Program-made: the position numbers and the translations under genes
NCBI GenBank assembly: GCA_945948535.1
Contig: CAMFBN010000004.1
Coordinates: 1 to 64,000 of the forward strand
DNA length: 64,000 nt
From: an uncultured Clostridia bacterium
GTDB lineage: Bacteria > Bacillota > Clostridia > Oscillospirales > Oscillospiraceae
Direction of reading: 5' to 3'
In this document: positions 60,357 to 64,000 of the stretch, in pieces
Numbering within the stretch: the stretch's first letter is position 1
How the letters are laid out: each line of letters opens with the position of its first letter
The notes under the pieces: generated by a model
Told to the model about the DNA's origin: nothing
Database searches by the model: none
Seen by the model: only the letters and a program-made list of their open reading frames with translations

Positions 60357-61316
60357 TTATCGTTCCTGTTCCCGCTGGCGTTTTCGGTAAAACTCCAATG
60401 CCTTTACAATGGTATCCTCAATCTTCTGCGCAGGCGTCCCCGGCGCGAAGTATTTGCTGATACGCTCCTTCGGAATTTTGAACTGCTCCTTTTGGTTGGG
60501 CTTTTCCTCCTGCATGATGGAGAAAATCACATCCATGTTCAGCCTGCCTTCTTCTGAAAATTTCCGCATTTTCATCGCCTGAACATGAGATGGGGTGCAG
60601 TCCTCCGTTGTCATGGTTTCGTACAGATCATGCTGCTCCTGCTGGGTCAGGTAGGATAGCTCCACCGCAGGGCGCAGAGCAATTTGCAGCTTGTCCTTTT
60701 CTTTCAGAACGGAGTTGTCCACCAAGTCCAGAACTTCGGGAATCAACTCCGTCAGACGGATTAACTTTCGCACTTGCTCATGACTTTCTCCCGCCTGTTC
60801 TGCCAGAATCTCTCTGCTTTTCTTACCAGAGAAATGGGGCAACACTGTTGCACCATTTTCTTTGCTCGGTCTGCCAGCCTGCCTACGCATAGCATCCAGC
60901 TTCATCTTATAGGCAAAGGCTTTTTCAGACGGCAAAAGCTGCTCCCGCTGCAAATTGGAATCCACCATGATCACGGTCGCTTCCTCGTCTGTCAGTTCCC
61001 GGACAATACAGGGCAGTTGCAGTTTCGCAATCAGGGTACACGCCAGCTTGCGGCGATGACCGGCAACCATTTCGTAATGCCCGTTCTCTTTGGGGCGCAC
61101 AATGGCAGGAACCAGAATGCCGTGCTGTTTCACACTCTCCGCCATCTCGATCATGTTGTCATCCATGCGGACTTTGAAAGGGTGATTGGGGAAATCGTCA
61201 ATCTGGTCAATAGGGATTTCCTGTACCCTCGGCTGACTGGCAATGTCTCGCTCCTCCTGGGTGGTGAACAGACTATCGACTGATGTTAGCAGATTTGCTG
61301 CGCTGTTTTTCGCCAA
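60357..61316 (-). CDS. parB: ParB-family partition protein
   Basis: This 319-residue protein has the ParB N-terminal domain (IPIDQIDDFPNHPFKV, the CTPase box MVAGHRRKLA) and a central helix-turn-helix (AEQAGESHEQVRKLIRLTEL), with a C-terminal dimerisation part. The start is TTG at 61314-61316, supported by GGAGGT 8 nt upstream, inside the end of parA (44-bp overlap). It maintains the excised or replicating form of the element. Confidence 0.92.
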   Translation of the reverse strand: MAKNSAANLLTSVDSLFTTQEERDIASQPRVQEIPIDQIDDFPNHPFKVRMDDNMIEMAESVKQHGILVPAIVRPKENGHYEMVAGHRRKLACTLIAKLQLPCIVRELTDEEATVIMVDSNLQREQLLPSEKAFAYKMKLDAMRRQAGRPSKENGATVLPHFSGKKSREILAEQAGESHEQVRKLIRLTELIPEVLDLVDNSVLKEKDKLQIALRPAVELSYLTQQEQHDLYETMTTEDCTPSHVQAMKMRKFSEEGRLNMDVIFSIMQEEKPNQKEQFKIPKERISKYFAPGTPAQKIEDTIVKALEFYRKRQREQER

Positions 61317-62094
61317 TGTCCATTACCTCCTTCACCAGAGTGCGGTAGGCTTCCGCCGCGCGGCCTTTCGGCTCATGCTTGAAAATGCTGTGGTCTGCGG
61401 TGCTGATTTCCGCCAGCCGAACTGTGGATGGGATTACCGTCTGCATAATGGGCAGATGCTTACCGTAGGCGGCTTTGACGGATGCCACAATATCCTTGCG
61501 AAAATTCGTTTCATTTGCCATGGTCATGAACACACCGCCGATTTTCAGCTTAGGGTTAATCTGCCTCTTAATGTTCTGCACGGTATTGACCAACTCCGTC
61601 ATGTTTTCGGCAGCAAAATACTCTGCCTGAACCGGGATCAGAACATAATCCGATGCAGACAGAGCATTGATGACCAGCATACCGAGAGACGGGCGGCAAT
61701 CCAGCAGAACATAATCGTAGTCCTTTTTGATCTGATCCACATACTGCCGCAGCACCGTCTCCCGGCTCATGACATTCACCAGCCCCACCTCAACGGCGGA
61801 CAGGGTGCGGTTGCCGGGGACGAAATCAAAGCCCTCATGATGGTGGCAGATTTCGGGATGATCTCCGCCGCTGACACCTGCCACGATGTCGTTCATGGCA
61901 TTGCCCAGTGTCAGCGGCAAATCATTCGGTTTTCGCAGTCCCAGCATTTTGGTTAAGTCCCCCTGCGGGTCAACATCCAGCAGAAGAACCTTCTTGCCCT
62001 GCATCGCCAGTCCAGCGCCCAGGTTATACACCGTAGTGCTTTTCCCCACGCCGCCCTTCTGGTTGGCAACGGCAATGACCTTCGTTTTTGCCAT
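61273..62094 (-). CDS. parA: ParA-family partition ATPase
   Basis: This 273-residue ATPase has the deviant Walker A motif NQKGGVGKSTT, Walker A' (LLLDVDPQGDL) and Walker B (YDYVLLDCRPSLGML) of ParA/Soj proteins. It positions the element at cell division with ParB. The ATG follows AAGGAGG. Partition genes on an ICE suggest that it has a stable replicating circular form, as found for several Gram-positive ICEs. Confidence 0.95.
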   Translation of the reverse strand: MAKTKVIAVANQKGGVGKSTTVYNLGAGLAMQGKKVLLLDVDPQGDLTKMLGLRKPNDLPLTLGNAMNDIVAGVSGGDHPEICHHHEGFDFVPGNRTLSAVEVGLVNVMSRETVLRQYVDQIKKDYDYVLLDCRPSLGMLVINALSASDYVLIPVQAEYFAAENMTELVNTVQNIKRQINPKLKIGGVFMTMANETNFRKDIVASVKAAYGKHLPIMQTVIPSTVRLAEISTADHSIFKHEPKGRAAEAYRTLVKEVMDIGEKQRSKSANISR

Positions 62095-62116
62095 TTGGGT
62101 TTTTCCTCCTTAAATA

Positions 62117-62196
62117 GATTTAGCCGCCTGCGGTATGGCAGACGGCTATGTACTGGAAACAGAAAAACCGCCTACTTGAAGACAAGTAAGCGGTTG
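62117..62196. promoter_or_regulatory. Two consecutive hairpins upstream of parA
   Basis: Two imperfect inverted repeats lie close together: TAGCCG-N-CTGC with GCAG-N-CGGCTA (about 62121-62147), and CCGC-N-TACTTG with CAAGTA-N-GCGG (about 62168-62193). They separate the small paralogue gene from parA and might form an attenuator or bind a regulator. Confidence 0.45.
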
Positions 62197-62205
62197 TGGT
62201 ATGTA

Positions 62206-62370
62206 TTAGATTCTTTTCACAGGGGCGGAGAGGACTTTCATAATCAGCTCATCCACGCAGTCAGTGAAGCGCTCTGCACGGATTAAGCGGTTTTTCAGTT
62301 CGACAAGACTTCTGACCAGAACATTGTATTCGGATTCGTCCAAATATAAATAATGCTTTTTCTTAAACAT
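62206..62370 (-). CDS. Small ICE protein, paralogue B
   Basis: This 54-residue protein is related to the 63-residue product at 34737-34928 (shared L-D/E-x-x-E/R-Y, N-x-L-I-x-A/E-E-R and a C-terminal A-P-x-K). The ATG at 62370 follows GGAGGTG. It is upstream of parA on the same strand, and may be the first gene of this end of the element. Its function is unknown. Confidence 0.7.
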   Translation of the reverse strand: MFKKKHYLYLDESEYNVLVRSLVELKNRLIRAERFTDCVDELIMKVLSAPVKRI

Positions 62371-62541
62371 GAGATGCACCTCCTTGGGTGTATCATACAT
62401 GATAGGGGAGAGGAGGGCAACTGTGCAAAACACATAAACTATATTTCGATATATCAGAGTTGGTCAAAACCAGTCAGACGGTTCAGAAATTGTTTTTGGG
62501 TTGTCGAGACAGGAAAAACAGGGTGTCTGAAAGGACTGTTG

Positions 62542-62630
62542 AGCCATGGAAAACCCATGGCTAAGGCCCCAAAATTAACCTATCGGTTAACACATTTGGG
62601 GTTCTGAGAGGCAATTTAACCACTGGTTAA
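62542..62630. repeat. Palindromic repeats, candidate parS or origin elements
   Basis: AGCCATGG-N5-CCATGGCT (62542-62562) is followed by two related inverted repeats, TTAACC-TATC-GGTTAA (62575-62590) and TTAACC-ACT-GGTTAA (62616-62630), each continuing with CACA. Repeated palindromes beside parA/parB are typical of centromere (parS) or replication-origin sites. Confidence 0.6.
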
Positions 62631-62705
62631 CACAAAAAAAGTTGTCAAAATAGGGTCAAATCCAGTCAAAAAACGGCAAAGTGCATCAAAGCAAGATATA
62701 TAGGA

Positions 62706-62737
62706 AAAACCCGGAAAACGAGTGTTTTCCGGGTTTT
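62706..62737. terminator. Terminator downstream of rpsI
   Basis: A perfect 14-bp stem (62706-62719 with 62724-62737) and 4-nt loop has A/T-rich outer arms, giving T-runs on both strands. It ends the rplM-rpsI transcript and would also shield it from element transcription. Confidence 0.85.
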
Positions 62738-62769
62738 GTAAGCAAAAAATATTGGAAATAAGCCAAAAT

Positions 62770-63174
62770 TTAGCGCTTGGAGAACTGAGGTGCGCGACGG
62801 GCGGCTTTGAGACCGTACTTCTTTCTTTCCTTCATTCTGGGGTCACGAGTCATGAAGCCGGCAGCCTTCAGGGAAGCGCGGTACTCGGGATTCAGGGTGA
62901 CCAGAGCGCGGGAAATGCCGTGACGGATAGCGCCGGCCTGACCGGAAACGCCGCCGCCGGCGACAGTGACAACGATGTCAACCTTGCCCAGCAGGTCGGT
63001 GGTAACCAGGGGCTGACGAACGATCAGCTTCAGGGTCTCCAGACCGAAGTAGTCGTCGATGTCGCGGCCGTTGATGATGATGGAGCCGGTGCCGTTCTCG
63101 TAGACGCGAACGCGGGCCACGGAGGACTTACGACGGCCAGTGCCGTAAAAATACTTCTTCTTGCTCTCGTACAT
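62770..63174 (-). CDS. rpsI: Ribosomal protein S9
   Basis: This 134-residue protein is a complete bacterial uS9: it carries the conserved [13 protein letters not shown] stretch, [19 protein letters not shown] and the C-terminal SKR that reaches the P-site tRNA. It belongs to the 30S subunit. It follows rplM by 16 bp as in most Bacillota. Its 3' side faces the mobile element; the 3' end of rpsI is a known ICE integration site in Gram-positive bacteria. Confidence 0.98.
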   Translation of the reverse strand: MYESKKKYFYGTGRRKSSVARVRVYENGTGSIIINGRDIDDYFGLETLKLIVRQPLVTTDLLGKVDIVVTVAGGGVSGQAGAIRHGISRALVTLNPEYRASLKAAGFMTRDPRMKERKKYGLKAARRAPQFSKR

Positions 63175-63190
63175 TTAAGTTACCTCCAAA

Positions 63191-63622
63191 TTAGTCCAGA
63201 TTCCAAACTTCGGGCTTCTGGGCGGCGTGGGGATGCTCAGCGCCCTTGTACAGGTGCAGGCGGGTCAGAGCGTTCTTGCCCAGGGTGTTCTTGGGCAGCA
63301 TACCCTTGACAGCCAGCTCCATGGCGTAGTCGCTGCGGGCTTCCATCATGTCGCGGGCCTTGGTCTCCTTCAGGCCGCCGATCCAGCCGGACACACGGTA
63401 GTACTTCTTCTGCTCGGGCTTCTTGCCGGTTAAGATAGCCTTGTCGGTGTTGATGATGATGACATTGTCACCGCAGTCAACGTTGGGGGTGAAGTCAGAC
63501 TTGTGCTTGCCCCGCAGCAGGTTCGCGGCGGCGACAGCGGTACGGCCCAGGGGCTTGCCGGCAGCGTCGATCACATACCACTTGCGCTCCAGGGTCTCCT
63601 TCTTCAGCAGAGTAGTGGACAT
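63191..63622 (-). CDS. rplM: Ribosomal protein L13
   Basis: This 143-residue protein is bacterial uL13, an early assembly protein of the 50S subunit. Recognisable parts are RKWYVIDAAGKPLGRTA, FTPNVDCGDNVIIINTDK and MEARSDYAMELAVKGMLPKN. The ATG at 63622 follows GGAGG (8 nt); a longer in-frame start is inside the leader. It heads the rplM-rpsI operon and has its own promoter and a leader with a stem. Confidence 0.98.
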   Translation of the reverse strand: MSTTLLKKETLERKWYVIDAAGKPLGRTAVAAANLLRGKHKSDFTPNVDCGDNVIIINTDKAILTGKKPEQKKYYRVSGWIGGLKETKARDMMEARSDYAMELAVKGMLPKNTLGKNALTRLHLYKGAEHPHAAQKPEVWNLD

Positions 63623-63664
63623 TATGATTTCCTCCAATTGGATAAAATATTTTGACATTTTCAG

Positions 63665-63689
63665 CCCGTTGGGGTACAATACCCACGGG
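63665..63689 (-). promoter_or_regulatory. Stem in the rplM leader
   Basis: CCCGT (63665-63669) pairs with ACGGG (63685-63689) and GGGT with ACCC inside it, in the leader of about 70 nt between promoter and rplM. It could be an L13-type autoregulatory leader, but I can confirm only a simple stem. Confidence 0.45.
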
Positions 63690-63699
63690 ACGCCTGAAC

Positions 63700-63728
63700 T
63701 TTATACCACAGAAAAAAACAAATGTCAA
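63700..63728 (-). promoter_or_regulatory. Promoter of rplM-rpsI
   Basis: On the minus strand TTGACA (63728-63723) and TATAAA (63705-63700) are 17 bp apart, a strong vegetative promoter fitting ribosomal protein genes. Confidence 0.8.
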
Positions 63729-63846
63729 CTGATATTTTGCCTGTTTTTATGGAATCCAAATTAATCTCTTAAAATCTCTTAAATACTCACGAATACTCTT
63801 GTTTTCTCGAATGCTATTTTTCTCTTTTTTGGAGGTAATTTCACCA

Positions 63847-64000
63847 ATGCAGAAGCTTATGGGCCTGGTCCGCCGGTGCGTGGACGACTATGATATGATT
63901 CAGGAGGGAGACCGGATTGCCGTTGGCGTTTCCGGCGGAAAGGACTCTCTGGTGCTGCTCACCCTGCTGGCAGGCCTGCGGGCGTATTTCAACAAGCCCT
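63847..64000 (+). CDS. TtcA-like tRNA 2-thiolation ATPase (partial)
   Basis: The first 51 codons are present; the gene runs off the window. The PP-loop motif VGVSGGKDSLVLL marks an ATP-pyrophosphatase of the TtcA/TilS group, and the start (MQKLMGLVRRCVDDYDMIQEGD) resembles TtcA-like proteins, which thiolate C32 of tRNAs. The ATG follows GGAGGT by 10 nt. It is divergent from rplM. Confidence 0.8.
   Translation, partial: MQKLMGLVRRCVDDYDMIQEGDRIAVGVSGGKDSLVLLTLLAGLRAYFNKP

Larger units (their letters stand above)
62371..62769. other. Palindrome-rich ICE/chromosome junction region
   Basis: This 399-bp stretch has no ORF that I can support. It contains palindromes at 62542-62562 and 62575-62630, an A-rich run and the rpsI terminator at 62706-62737. 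The element-chromosome junction should lie here, most likely near the rpsI 3' end, but the partner att sequence is not visible in the window. Confidence 0.55.

Noticed and set aside
1-64000. Integrase, insertion sequence, tRNA, rRNA or CRISPR array
   Set aside because: I looked for these and found no supportable example; the ICE integrase, if present, is outside the window.

Overview
The window looks like a chromosome segment of an anaerobic, gut-type Bacillota (class Clostridia). The signs are Gram-positive sortase pili, GGAGG-type ribosome binding sites, consensus TTGACA/TATAAT promoters, Firmicutes-type ArsR/Acr3 and CadA genes, and the rplM-rpsI pair at the right edge. Most of the window appears to be an integrative and conjugative element (ICE) plus metal-related accessory genes. 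No integrase, tRNA, rRNA or CRISPR array is visible, so the far (left) end of the element is probably outside the window.

Left third (1-15.9 kb): an arsenite module (ArsR, Acr3) with two matching operators; a minus-strand block with two ATC-hydrolase-like proteins, a ketopantoate-reductase-like enzyme, an OmpR/histidine-kinase pair with a coupled methyltransferase, and a Cys-rich mini membrane protein; a Cd/Zn-type P-ATPase whose HMA metal-binding domain is a separate gene, with its own ArsR and a divergent ArsR-AraC fusion regulator; and a probable molybdenum-enzyme maturation cluster in which MoxR ATPase and VWA protein (CoxD/CoxE-like) diverge from MOSC and XdhC genes. The MOSC/XdhC genes have a consensus promoter and a structured leader of about 160 nt.

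Middle left (16.0-23.5 kb): the most unusual locus. A membrane-anchored PpiC foldase with a Cys/His cluster is followed by a fusion of a complete CDF (zinc-type) transporter to an HflK-type SPFH domain, then HflC, a second HflK, an M23 coiled-coil peptidase and a Cys-rich KTR protein. No FtsH is present. I propose that this is a zinc-linked, SPFH-scaffolded envelope module.

ICE core (23.5-62.4 kb): XRE regulator, sigma factor behind a hairpin that overlaps its ribosome binding site, SOS-boxed UmuC-like polymerase plus YolD-like partner, CwlT-like lysozyme/CHAP, VirB4, PrgI, VirB6-like and VirB2-like proteins, VirD4, ArdC-like protein, PcfB, relaxase, MobC, a candidate oriT, a primase-like protein, and a giant DarB-like methylase/helicase of about 2,850 residues. 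Cargo includes a MerR-controlled aldo/keto reductase and flavoprotein pair. A 50-residue membrane peptide with a decarboxylase-pump motif lies beside it. A sortase pilus locus (thioester tip adhesin, major pilin, two sortases) and ParA/ParB complete the element.

Right edge (62.4-64 kb): a palindrome-rich non-coding stretch, a terminator, then the chromosomal rpsI and rplM and the start of a TtcA-like gene. The layout suggests integration just downstream of rpsI.

All functions are inferred from reading the translated sequence. No database search was run.
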